The notes beneath the pieces were generated by a model, which worked only from the letters and a program-made list of their open reading frames with translations, did not search any database and was not told where the DNA came from. This document shows, one piece after another, positions 18,420-27,735 of a stretch of 27,735 nt of DNA. How positions within the stretch are numbered: the stretch's first letter is position 1; each line of letters begins with the position of its first letter. The position numbers and the translations under genes were made by a program. Origin of the DNA: Pelargonium nanum (lineage: Eukaryota > Streptophyta > Magnoliopsida > Geraniales > Geraniaceae); the NCBI GenBank assembly GCA_036897485.1, contig JAYMTF010000966.1:1-27735 (forward strand), given 5' to 3'.

Positions 18420-21400
18420 ATCATTGTCCATGGTATATTTGTTTGATTTTATTTATTTTATAGGACGTATCATACTTTACATAAGTGAGTACATATTAAA
18501 AAATGTTAAATGTCACACATTTGTACTAAAATTTATAAATAAAGATGTTGCAATCTATTAAACCAAGCGATTTAAGCACAAATTATTCCATTATTAATAG
18601 TTACTGTTAGTTTGACAAATTATTCCATTATTAATACACGGAATAACACATTAGTTGTTACTAAGGTTTTGACTATTTGTATTGATAAATTAAAATTTGA
18701 TCATGTAAACATTTGTGCATTTCAACTCTAACTCTTACTTCGGTTACTAAAGATGTCCAACTCCAATTCGGTTATCCAAATAACCCACAACGCCCAACTG
18801 TGTCACAAAAGATTGTTGCGCAACACCACACCATCGCCAAAATAAAACTAGTTAAAGAATACACTCAACGAATCTTGAAAAAGTTTGATGACTTTGTTAT
18901 ACGAGAATGAAATAGTAAATATATAACACTAACTCATCCTTCAACAATTTCAAAATAAAAATAAGGATACTTATTTTGAGACGAATAAATTAATTGACTA
19001 CTTATATTTATATGAGAAATGATCCTCTCATGTACTAGTTTAAACATGTAATTTACATGTACGTATCATATTAAAGCAATCTTAGTCGTCTGTTGAGTGA
19101 TAAATGAAAAAACTCATTTTGTTTCACATAAATCAATTCTAAAAATGAAATATAAACTCAATTTATCCTATACGCGCATGACATATGTCGTACAAACAAG
19201 ATACATATATAAGCCGTACATGCGTGGATCAACACCCTATTTATATTTACTCAATAAAATTGAAAGAAGTGACACCAAACATTTGACATTTCAATGCCAA
19301 CACAGTACGGTGACATTTAGCTTTACAACGATATTATTAGTGAACAGTGAGTAGGATTGGCAACTTGGCATTGACATGTAAAATTTGTAGCTTGTGGATG
19401 CATGACATTATATGTTGTCATGTCATGTGAAACAATTAACAATGTCTGAATCGAGTAGCTCTTTTTTCTTTGTGGACCCATATATGATACTCCGTACTAG
19501 TAATTATTGATGCTAGCATTTATAATAAATTAACAAAAGGTTGTATGTAGCATATATTATATATATACATATGTAGTATATTTTAGTTGTGCGTGCATGT
19601 TACAAGTTAGGTGTGACTTCTTTTTCTACGTACGTTCCAAAATTTTAGTATTACAAATATGAATCCAACATGCAACCATTTTTATTTATTTCTGTCATAA
19701 CATATATATACAATATAAATTATAGATATGGATTCAACTGTACTAAAAAGAAAAGAAAAGAAAAATAAATAAAGAGAAACATGCTGTATATATGTTCTTA
19801 TTTTATCTATGAACATGAATTAAGTACAGGCAGCGTCTGGAGTGTTTGTTTGTATGTTTGTGATCTGTTCATTGGGATTATGAGTGTTTTAGTAATTTTC
19901 TATTAATCAGGACACTAATGTAATTACTACTAATTATCCACTAATTAACTAATAATATTATGTGGTTCAACAGCTAACTGAAGAGCCAATTATAAGGTCC
20001 CAGACAAAGTTCATTTCTCTTTATTTGAGATATAGATATATAGGATAGAATTGCATGTTACTTACTGTACTAATTAATAAAGTTGTGTCATTGTTTTAAC
20101 TTCTAATTACTTGATTTAATTAAGCTGATCAATTCACAATAGCTACCGTCCATTGTTGAGCGAGTGTTGCACTGATTTGGCTCTTCATCTTATTTGATTC
20201 AATCGATTTGTTCTAATTATCCTGGCCTTGTTTTGTAATATTGATATAGCTAGACAACAATATTATTGGATGCTATATATAATTCATGCAATTAATCATG
20301 TTGGTATTCAAGGCCGTCTATTGATTTTTCCTTTCAATCACCTCAACCTTTTTCAGATAAGATTTGATTTAGAGATTACAAGAGAATCTTTATTTTGCTA
20401 CCTATAATTTGCAACGGACATGAGGGTTATTTATTTATTTATTTTTTTTGAAAGAGACATGAGGGTTAATTAAGTAGCTGATTATTTAACCCATTTTCTT
20501 TTCAATTTTCTTGTCAGTAGTGGTAGTATCTCCACATGTGGGTGTTGAAAAATTTGTTTCGATGATTATATGAACTTTTTTTCTCGGGATATGCAATTTA
20601 ATATTGACAACTATCGAACTCGGCACCATGGATGTAATATTCCTTCGTATATTCCATGCTAGAAACCATCAGCAGGAACATGAATGTGAGGGACATTCAT
20701 AATTCTTTACAGTGTTATGTTAAATAGTTGTATTTTTACTATAATCTATTACGTACACAGACTTATTTAAGTTTGTATTTGGAGAGTATGAACTTTATGT
20801 TAAGAGGTTTTAACGTAGGATGAGCTAGATGTCAATTAAATTAAAATCACATGAATTTGATCAAATGTGCAAAAATGAGTATAAATAACACCAATAGCAA
20901 ATTAATCACACATCGTACTATCATCGTTCAACAGAGAGAAGAAGTCCATTTTTGAATTCATTTATTGCTCATTTACTTTCTCTTTAGATTCTCTCTCTGG
21001 AAATTATCGATATACTCGGTGTTTTTTGTTTGAGATTTTTGTTCTCATGTTTAACGAGTTGTCTAAAAAACACATATGAGATATCCGTTTAACAATGTAC
21101 TACCATTATGAAAGTAACATGAACATGATAAATGGCTAGAGCCTTTCAAAATTTTAATTTTAGTGTATATATATATAGAAATCAAAACTCTACAATGAAA
21201 AAAAAAACATATTTTGGTGTGCTTTTTTGATACGAGTTTAGAAGACGCGTCAACTATCTTTATACAAGAAGTTAAGCATACATGATATATATTAGATAAA
21301 ACATTTTAGCCGGACAACTTAGCTTTACAATGCTCAGATCTTCTTCCAAGTTAAGCATGGACTTAAAATCTTCATCCCTCAGTGACTAAATTCTTTTGAA

Positions 21401-21930
21401 AACGCTCCTTATCCTACAATCTTAAGTTACCAATAAATCTAGTCCTTTTTGGTTTATCTTCCATATTCCGGCCGGACCGGCCTTTGCCTTCGGCTCTAAA
21501 ATCCCAAAATATTTATTATACATATAATCTGGCTGAAACATATCTGATAAGTTAATTCACTTAACTTCCATATCCTCCACTTAGATTGAATTCGTGACTA
21601 CATGATCATGCTCCTCTTCCTCAACCTGATTTTGACGGTTGAAGAAGCATGCAAGTAGGGTTATGTTGTGGCCCATATATATTTCATTTCATGGGCATGT
21701 ATGTTTGTTTGTTTTCGATCGAGTTGGCTTTCAGAATCTTGCTAAGTGTGGTCCATGTAACTTTTAGAGAAGCCAAAGACAAAAATTAATTTGACATATC
21801 TTAATCATGCATACACCAACTAGGAAAAACACAGGGAGGTCATATCATTTTAATTATTGGCCAAAACATCTGAGTGAGTGAGACCAGTCAACATCACTTT
21901 GGTCATGACAAAACATACATATATAACCAA
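18420..21930. other. Gene-poor AT-rich intergenic region
   Basis: About 3.5 kb with no supportable coding exon or RNA gene. Short open frames (18713-18910, 19097-19354, plus strand) show no family resemblance and sit in AT-rich DNA. A GC-rich palindrome GGCCGGACCGGCC is at 21470-21482. Confidence 0.55.
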
Positions 21931-21939
21931 GAGGTATTG

Positions 21940-21945
21940 AAAAAA
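21940..21945 (-). terminator. Pol III T-run terminator of tRNA-Gly
   Basis: Minus-strand TTTTTT begins 7 nt after the tRNA 3' end. Confidence 0.85.
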
Positions 21946-21951
21946 CGAAGA

Positions 21952-22023
21952 TGCGTTTGCCGGGAGTCGAACCCGGGTCTATTGCTTGGAAGGCAATTAT
22001 CCTAACCGTTGGACTACAAACGC
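21952..22023 (-). tRNA. trnG-UCC: tRNA-Gly (anticodon UCC)
   Basis: The 72-nt minus-strand sequence folds as a cloverleaf. The acceptor GCGTTTG pairs with CAAACGC plus discriminator A. The anticodon loop CTTCCAA has TCC at 21990-21988. The B box GGTTCGACTCC is at 21973-21963. No intron is present. The pattern is that of plant nuclear tRNA-Gly(UCC). A TATA-like element upstream, a CAA motif just before the start (CTCAACTT) and a T6 terminator support a live gene. Confidence 0.97.
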
Positions 22024-22050
22024 AAGTTGAGTGCTCCACTCAAGTTTCAT

Positions 22051-22060
22051 TTTAAATATC
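22051..22060 (-). promoter_or_regulatory. TATA-like element upstream of tRNA-Gly
   Basis: Minus-strand GATATTTAAA lies 28-37 nt before the tRNA, the position of the TATA-like element often found upstream of plant tRNA genes. Confidence 0.5.
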
Positions 22061-22099
22061 AAAGGTATCTACCTCCGTTTTTTCAATTAGATAATATGG

Positions 22100-22325
22100 T
22101 AGAAGGAATTTGTTGATGATTGAAGTAGTATTGTGCCTTGTTTCGAGAAAGTGTCTTTCTCCTTTGTGAAACGTTCAGCGAATGTATTAGCTCATTTGTT
22201 AGCAAGAGCTGCTAGTTCTACGTCTGGTCGTTGTTCTTGAGTTGCTCCAATTAATATCCAGATTGTAGCTCAAGCTTTGATTGATGATTTATTATAGTGA
22301 AAGTTCATTTCGCTTTAAAGAAAAC
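22100..22325 (+). mobile_element. LINE 3'-end remnant (RNase H-like domain)
   Basis: From 22151 the plus strand reads VSFSFVKRSANVLAHLLARA, the end of the RVT_3/RNase H-like domain of plant LINE polyproteins. It continues in frame through one TGA (22238-22240, probably a former Trp codon) to ALIDDLL and a TAG at 22295. A tail AAGTTCATTTCGCTTTAAAG follows, like a LINE 3' end. The left edge is unclear, and the rest of the element is absent, as expected for 5'-truncated insertions. Confidence 0.7.
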
Positions 22326-22383
22326 ACTCATCTCATATGAGATAAATCGCAACAACAAAAATAATTGTCCCAAAAATCAATAT

Positions 22384-22660
22384 ATTTTTTTTATGCTAAT
22401 AAAGAGCTTCATTGAATATTCGTAAGGAGAACTAAGTTACAATTATTGCACATCTATGTTCTTGATCTACATGTTCTATCTAGAGTAGCCAAAAGATGAA
22501 CATGAGCGACCAGGTTTCTATTAACATTCAAAAGTTTGTCATTAAGAGGACAGTGAAAAATAACATGGATGATATCCGTTATAGCCGCTCTGCAATTTGC
22601 CTTACCAATACTTGTCTCCAGATCACACAAAGTGATCGCCCTGAATAAGATGAGACAATA
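22384..22660 (-). mobile_element. Second LINE 3'-end remnant, opposite strand
   Basis: The minus strand reads LETSIGKANCRAAITDIIHV, then HCPLND, then NRNLVAHVHLLATL. This matches the layout of the LINE RNase H-like domain (LETD..., a DI.H. helix, and the R.AN.VAH.LA block), with the consensus HV.R.AN decayed. It ends in AATGAAGCTCTTTATTAGCA and an A-rich tail (plus-strand T-run 22384-22392). It points toward the LINE remnant at 22100-22325. Confidence 0.5.
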
Positions 22661-23500
22661 AGATAAAATATAGTAATTTGATAAACCATAGGTAATAATA
22701 AAACTACAAACTGTAAGCAAAACTTTAACTCCGACATTGAAAGCGCTTGAAACAGGAGATGAGCTACAAAATGTGGCAAGTATGTCTCCATTTTTGTTCT
22801 GGAGTTCCCAACCAAGTATGTCTCCTTTTTTTCTTTTGTAGTCTCTATTTTTTTATGATCAATTAAACTACAAAACAGAGAATATCTCTCAGCATTTAAC
22901 TTTTGGTTGACGTGGTCTTTTAAATGACAAGGTGGTAACAAAAAATTCAGTGTGCTGTAACAGTTGAAGGATTAAATGAGAACAATAATAAGTAGTCTAA
23001 TGCTTACAAATTAAAGAAAAAATCAACCGAAACATTTTTAGAAAATACACCTCTCAGGAACGAGCGACCACTGCTAATTTGGGCTTTCCAGAAGTGGGCC
23101 ATCACCATCTTTTTTATGGGCAATTTTCTATTTAGACCATTTATGAGTGTCCACTGTCCATTACCAAAAATAGCTCGTTTTATGTTATTAATAGGTGAAC
23201 GATGCTTTGTACAAGCGAGAACAAATACAGCTAATTTTCTTTAAAATGTATCTATAAGAGAGAAGAAAAAATATTATGAACTTTATCAGAAAAAATAGAA
23301 GATAATGAATATCTTTTGAAAGATATAAAAGTACATGATCACAACTGGTTTATCACTATCCCTCTCCTATCTGTTTTTCCTTTTTAATCCTGAAATAACT
23401 GTTCATCTACTTGTAATCCTCCAAATCTTGGGTCGTGCTGTACCGAAGAAACAAAGAAAATTTGAAGAACAAAGCCAAAACGCCACCAAAAAATGAAAAG
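22661..23500. other. Intergenic, no gene seen
   Basis: AT-rich DNA between LINE remnants and the UTR-like gene. The part near 23500 should be the 3' UTR of that gene. No RNA gene is recognised. Confidence 0.5.
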
Positions 23501-23504
23501 AATT

Positions 23505-26438
23505 TCATACTAAGGGTCTTTTCTCTTCCTCTTCTTGGCCTCCAGCTATCTTCATTCTGTTTTCTTCATCACAATGATCATGTTTTCCGTGCTTAGCATC
23601 GGATTTTGGGAGACGGGCTCTAGAGGGAGGTTTGTTTTCTGGTAGCATTTTGAGTACAAATCCCATGGCTATGAGCAGCAATCCACTACCATGTTGCTCA
23701 GTCAACGGCTTTGTGAACAACAAGTACGAGAGTAACAATGTCACTGCCTTTCTAGCAGTCGTTATCTGCATTCACAAATTACAAAAATTGAATGTAACGA
23801 GGGAAATGTCAACTTCAGAACCCAATAAACAATCTGTATAGAAGACTAATTTGAACTTCTGGTTGTTTCTAATGGCATAAAATAGGATTGACTTCAAAGT
23901 ATTTCAGTTGTATTGACTATCTTCCATATTTTCTGATATTCAAAGTCTACATTGATATTATATGTTTGGAACTATAATATAGAGTAATCAATCTGAAGTA
24001 TATTTTCTAGCATGTTCATATAAGATTTGAAAAAAGGCGCAACGTTATGGTGACCATTTTTTGACCATTTTAAGGAACAAACGTAATTACCATGGCAGTA
24101 GTGGCAGCTCCAAATATAGCAATGAGGGATAAAACTGACACTTGGCCAATGAAAGTTGCCATGGCTTCAAACACCAAAACTCCATACACATAAAGATGCT
24201 GCACAGCTCAAACAGACAATATGAATGATGTCAGGAACATATAGAATACGACGTGATGTGAAGATGGAACCTTAAAAAATGAAACAGTTAAGGTAAATAA
24301 ATCTGAGTTGAAAGCCAACCAAGCACCCATCATAGAGTTAATTTTCAGAAATGATGATGACTGGTAGAAGTAGATAATTGAGCACGTGGTAATCCTAATG
24401 ATCAGTGTAATATATAAATTCTTATGGGAATGATATAAAGATCTGCTCCAACTCAGTCTTATGTCTTGGTGCTGAATCTAATAACCTTAAAGTTTTAACA
24501 TTATTTTATTGAAAGATGCAAATATACTATTAAAAATGTCCAATTTCAATGAGCAATGTGGGATTAAAAAATAGCCCTATTTGACCAAGTGGATTGTGAA
24601 CAGCATTTAAGGGAATGATAAACTACCAGATCATTCATTTTTCCTAGGAAATTCTTCTAGGCGACCGTGATGGGCACGTTGCCTCTAATAACTATTAACA
24701 TCAAAGTCGCATAGTGGGGAATTCCACAAAGAAAAAACTATATAGTAAGAAAGGGGAAAAGCAAACAAAATACAAAAAAATAATCTTAAAAAAACCGCGG
24801 TTATTTACCTGAGAACAAGAATTCCAGGCCATAAACAGCTCTCCAGTAAGAATCATGGGTGGAATTAAGAAAGGTAACCCAACCACTGTTGAGCAGAACA
24901 GCATCTCCATCTGTCAGAAGCAAAATAATTAATTTCTTACTGCAAAAAGAACCACCACTCTATTGTACATTCATTCACCATGTAAAGAAGGACAATGAAC
25001 AAATCACCTGTGTGGTCTCAGGATTCATAGTGAAAATTGCTTCTTGCAAATTACCCAAAAAGGAATCCATTATAAGAGCACCCGATATCATCATAACACC
25101 AATCATGCTGAAGTTTGGGGAAGTGTTGGCATCTGCTAAGGTAAAAAGGATCAGACCAATTACTAGAAGCAGGGCTGCGATGTATTCATGAACTGGGTAT
25201 TTTCTTCTCAAGCCAGGAATGAAGGCACCCATGACCATGACAGGCAGTACCTACAAAAAATTCACAAAAGTGCACTTATTAACATTTACTTTTTTAATTA
25301 CAATCTCTATATTTCCAAGGTGTTCACTCAAATACTCAATATGTAAACATAAGTTTTGCAATGTATATGAATGACTACCAAGTCATCTAAAGTACAGGTT
25401 CGGCATATCAACACTAAGTATTACAAGAAGATGGTCAACTACTCTCAACATACAGATTACGAAAGGTTCACAAAGATAGAAAATTCACATCAAATATGCT
25501 TTCCTAATTACCTTAGTGGACTTGAACATGATCTGAGCAGGATAGTTAAGAAAAGCCAATGATCCTTTGGTTAATCCATGAGAACCCATCAGAACTGCGG
25601 ATAGTTTGACATATGTCCTCCACGGATTCACCATCTGCTTGGTGGTAAAACCCTGGAGGTATATGAGTACCAAGTACACAAAACCTTGCACAAAGGTGAA
25701 ATACCAGCCATAGCTGAAAAATCAACAGAGCATTGTTAAAATTGAACAACACATCAAATTAGATATAAACAGAACATAAAATATGTGATTAGAACAACAG
25801 GTACACAAAACGAACCTGAACTGGAGTCGATTATACACGTATTCCTGAGACATAGCAAACGAATATACCAGTCAGATATCAGTAATTTTATTCATTCCAA
25901 ACAAACAATTATCTATTATGAGCTGTATAAAAATCAGTAAAAGATTCAACAAAAACATCAAGAAGAGATCAAAAACACAATTAGCAGTAATAATCTGATA
26001 AAACACCTAAGCACAACCTTTAGCTCTCAGTTTGGTTGTGAAGAAAGCATGTGAAAAAGTAAAGGGTAAAATAATACACTATAATGCGAAATTGCAATCA
26101 TTGCTAGCAGAATTCCAATTTCAGTGCACAGAAAACATGATTACAATTCCAGAGTAAACCTTCATTTCCCAGCAACCAAACAGGGGAGCACGAAAATGAC
26201 AGCTCGGATATTCAATTCAAGCGACGCAGCACGGAATCAAGGAACCCAATTGAGTGTTATTACAAGTGATTAAACTGAGAAACAAATAAACACCATAAAG
26301 CATAGAACAAACCTCGCAGACACCATTAACAAGGTAGCCAAAGAAGAACCCAGAAGAGCAGATGAGGAATTGCTGCCATTTGGGTCGATCAGACAGAGAA
26401 ATCCCAAAAAGAGACCTTGCTTGTTCTTCGCTCTTCAT
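23505..26438 (-). CDS. Nucleotide-sugar transporter-like protein (UTR2/UTR4 type)
   Basis: Seven coding exons: 26438-26313, 25844-25816, 25713-25512, 25250-25008, 24910-24809, 24198-24091 and 23765-23505. All are GT-AG and phases close to 356 aa. The protein begins [20 protein letters not shown] and is a multi-span membrane protein of the drug/metabolite transporter superfamily (UAA / SLC35B group). Typical blocks are [100 protein letters not shown] and [20 protein letters not shown]. The tail is acidic and ends EEEEKRPLV. Arabidopsis relatives are called UDP-galactose transporters 2 and 4, in ER or Golgi membranes; the nearest animal group includes PAPS transporters, so the actual substrate is uncertain. 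Exon 2 is a 29-nt microexon. An acceptor-like CAG just before the ATG suggests a 5'-UTR intron. No defect seen. Confidence 0.95.
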
Positions 26439-26441
26439 CGC

Positions 26442-26927
26442 CTGATCGGCGCACAACGCAACAAAATCAAACAAACCCAAAAAAATGAGTACAAAAAAAC
26501 ACAATTTTCAATTAAAAAAAAGTTCTACTTAAATTGTTTGTACTGGGTCAGCAGCATTTTGGCTTTTGTTGAGTAATAGAACACAAACCAGAAAAAAAAT
26601 TAAAAAATAAAGATCGGTCAATTACATGCAGAAGATAAGTATCCGAAGCGGTGGAGAGAAAAAAAAAACTTCTGCAACACGCAAAAAAAATGAGAAATCA
26701 AAGAGCACCTCCGGTTTGTTGTGTAATGCGATGAGAGGGTTTTAGTTTTATCAAAGGAGCAGAATTTTTAGTTTCAATTCCTCTGTTTTGTATGGAAATA
26801 AAAATGGTGGTGGGATTTGGGAAGGTTTTTAAGAAGGAAGCGAATAGGCAGAAAATGGGAAGGAGTGATCGCGAATCACGATAATAAACTGTGGTGGCGA
26901 GAAAAAGTGTTAGGATCTTCAATTTAC
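26442..26927 (-). other. Possible 5'-UTR intron of UTR-like gene
   Basis: An acceptor GATCAG (G at 26442) with a long T-rich run before it lies 3 nt upstream of the ATG. The best donor upstream is CAG|GTAAAT (26927-26926). The leader exon would then start above 26928. The pairing of these sites is inferred. Confidence 0.4.
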
Positions 26928-27204
26928 CTGGAAAACTAATTTATCGCGGATAGTTGTGAATCTTCTCCTACGTTATTTCATTTGCTAAACTTGTGGTTTT
27001 CTACTACTTGCTACTTGCCTGTTGTGGTAAATGCTACCAAGCACCTACCCTACCATTACCCTATATTTTACCCATTTCAATTCAGTTGTGTAGGGTGGGG
27101 TTGGGTAAAAGGTTGTAGTCCTACGCATACATTACAAGTACAAGCTATTCGATGAAGTAATCAAGTAAAATATCTTACTAAGAATTCTATCTATTACCAA
27201 AACA

Positions 27205-27435
27205 AGTTGTGTCAAGCGGTTTAAGCGTTTCTAATATCTTTTGAGATTTCGGATTCGAGTCTCCCTATTAACGGACGGTATGGTGGTAGTTCTCCCATTT
27301 AAATTCAAATAACCCACCATAGGTAGCTCTCCCTTTTAAATTTAAATAATTCACCTCATACCGTCAGCAGAGAGACTCGAAATCGAGACCTCAAAGAAAA
27401 TCCGAAGTGATCAAACCACTTGGTCCAACTTACCT
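27205..27435. repeat. Inverted pair of tRNA-like (SINE-type) repeats with tandem core
   Basis: The left arm (+, about 27207-27286) contains AAGCGGTTTAAGCG and a Pol III B-box-like GGATTCGAGTCTCC (27251-27264), then GACGGTATGG. The right arm (-, about 27353-27432) reads in reverse GGACCAAGTGGTTTGATCAC, GGTCTCGATTTCGAGTCTC and GACGGTATGAGG. Between them a 34-bp unit occurs twice head to tail: GGTAGTTCTCCC...CCCACC (27285-27318) and GGTAGCTCTCCC...TTCACC (27322-27355). The tRNA-like heads suggest SINEs. No target-site duplication was identified. Confidence 0.55.
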
Positions 27436-27611
27436 TAGTTAATTATATGCATTTTCAAATAATAATTTATTAGCAAACATATCGTAAATTGAAAATGAAA
27501 AAAGAAACTTCATGTTAATGTCACACGTATAATAAAAATTAATTTCAATTTTATGTTAGCAGAATTTATAGTGGGGCAAGTTCGGGTCACACATATATAT
27601 TACTGAATTGA

Positions 27612-27735
27612 GATTTTTTTCTCATATACATATATATATATATATTTTATTGAGCTACACAACAGGAGGTAGCTCTCCCATTTTGACCCAAACCCTACCC
27701 CACTCCACCCGACGCAATGGGATTCGAACTCACGA
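27612..27735 (-). repeat. Partial SINE-like repeat running off the window
   Basis: On the minus strand the window edge starts within a B-box-like TGAGTTCGAATCCC (27732-27719). A G-rich block and GGGAGAGCTACC (27678-27667) follow, the latter shared with the repeat at 27322-27355. It ends in an A-rich/(AT)n tail. Same family as the 27.2-27.4 kb repeats, truncated by the window end. Confidence 0.45.

Noticed and set aside
18713-19354. Two plus-strand open frames in the gene-poor region
   Set aside because: No family resemblance, no splice or promoter context, and composition like the surrounding non-coding DNA.
21470-21482. GGCCGGACCGGCC palindrome
   Set aside because: Striking in AT-rich DNA but isolated, with no matching partner or gene context.
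26439-26504. In-frame N-terminal extension of the UTR-like protein
   Set aside because: The upstream frame is open, but it has no ATG, is T-rich and ends in an acceptor-like CAG. A 5'-UTR intron is the better reading.
1-27735. CRISPR array, bacterial operon or phage content
   Set aside because: No regularly spaced repeats. Introns, plant RNA genes and plant families show a nuclear plant genome.

Overview
This is a nuclear genomic window from a flowering plant, almost certainly a eudicot. It is AT-rich, the genes have many short introns with GT-AG borders, and it carries two miR399 hairpins, a plant-type 7SL RNA gene, a plant nuclear tRNA-Gly and plant-specific protein families (DUF241, HOTHEAD-like GMC oxidoreductase, SPX-MFS). 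I cannot name the species. Every gene I can support lies on the minus strand.

Layout by ascending coordinate (transcription runs right to left). 1-3000: repeats and intergenic DNA with a small MITE (697-849) and the first MIR399 hairpin (about 1755-1872) with PHR1-type P1BS motifs upstream. 3054-3833: an intact single-exon DUF241 gene. 4304-4683: a 7SL (SRP) RNA gene with a USE and TATA-like promoter and a T-run terminator. 5025-5543: the second MIR399 hairpin and its P1BS-bearing promoter. 5820-6175: a 5'-truncated, frameshifted DUF241 pseudogene. MIR399 plus DUF241 is thus a tandemly duplicated pair with one degenerate protein copy. 7202-9495: a five-exon HOTHEAD-like GMC oxidoreductase (574 aa). 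11412-17061: a ten-coding-exon SPX-MFS vacuolar phosphate transporter of the PHT5/VPT type (696 aa), with a probable 5'-UTR intron and a degenerate miR827-like site in the leader. About 18.4-21.9 kb: gene-poor AT-rich DNA. 21952-22023: tRNA-Gly(UCC). 22.1-22.7 kb: two tail-to-tail LINE 3'-end remnants. 23505-26438: a seven-exon nucleotide-sugar-transporter-like gene of the UTR2/UTR4 type (356 aa). 27.2-27.7 kb: tRNA-like SINE-type repeats.

The biological theme is phosphate homeostasis. miR399 is the phosphate-starvation microRNA that represses PHO2. P1BS is the site bound by PHR1-type factors. PHT5 loads phosphate into the vacuole and carries an SPX domain that senses inositol pyrophosphates. 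All three sit within about 17 kb. The DUF241, GMC and UTR-like genes have no obvious phosphate role. From memory, the neighbour set resembles Arabidopsis At4g22990 (PHT5;3)/At4g23010 (UTR2) together with At1g12570 (GMC)/At1g12600 (UTR4), so the window may keep an ancestral order that Arabidopsis split between duplicated segments.

Coding exons of the three spliced genes were built by hand from splice signals and family similarity. All junction phases close and give full-length family-like proteins. UTRs, promoters and repeat edges are inferred and less certain.
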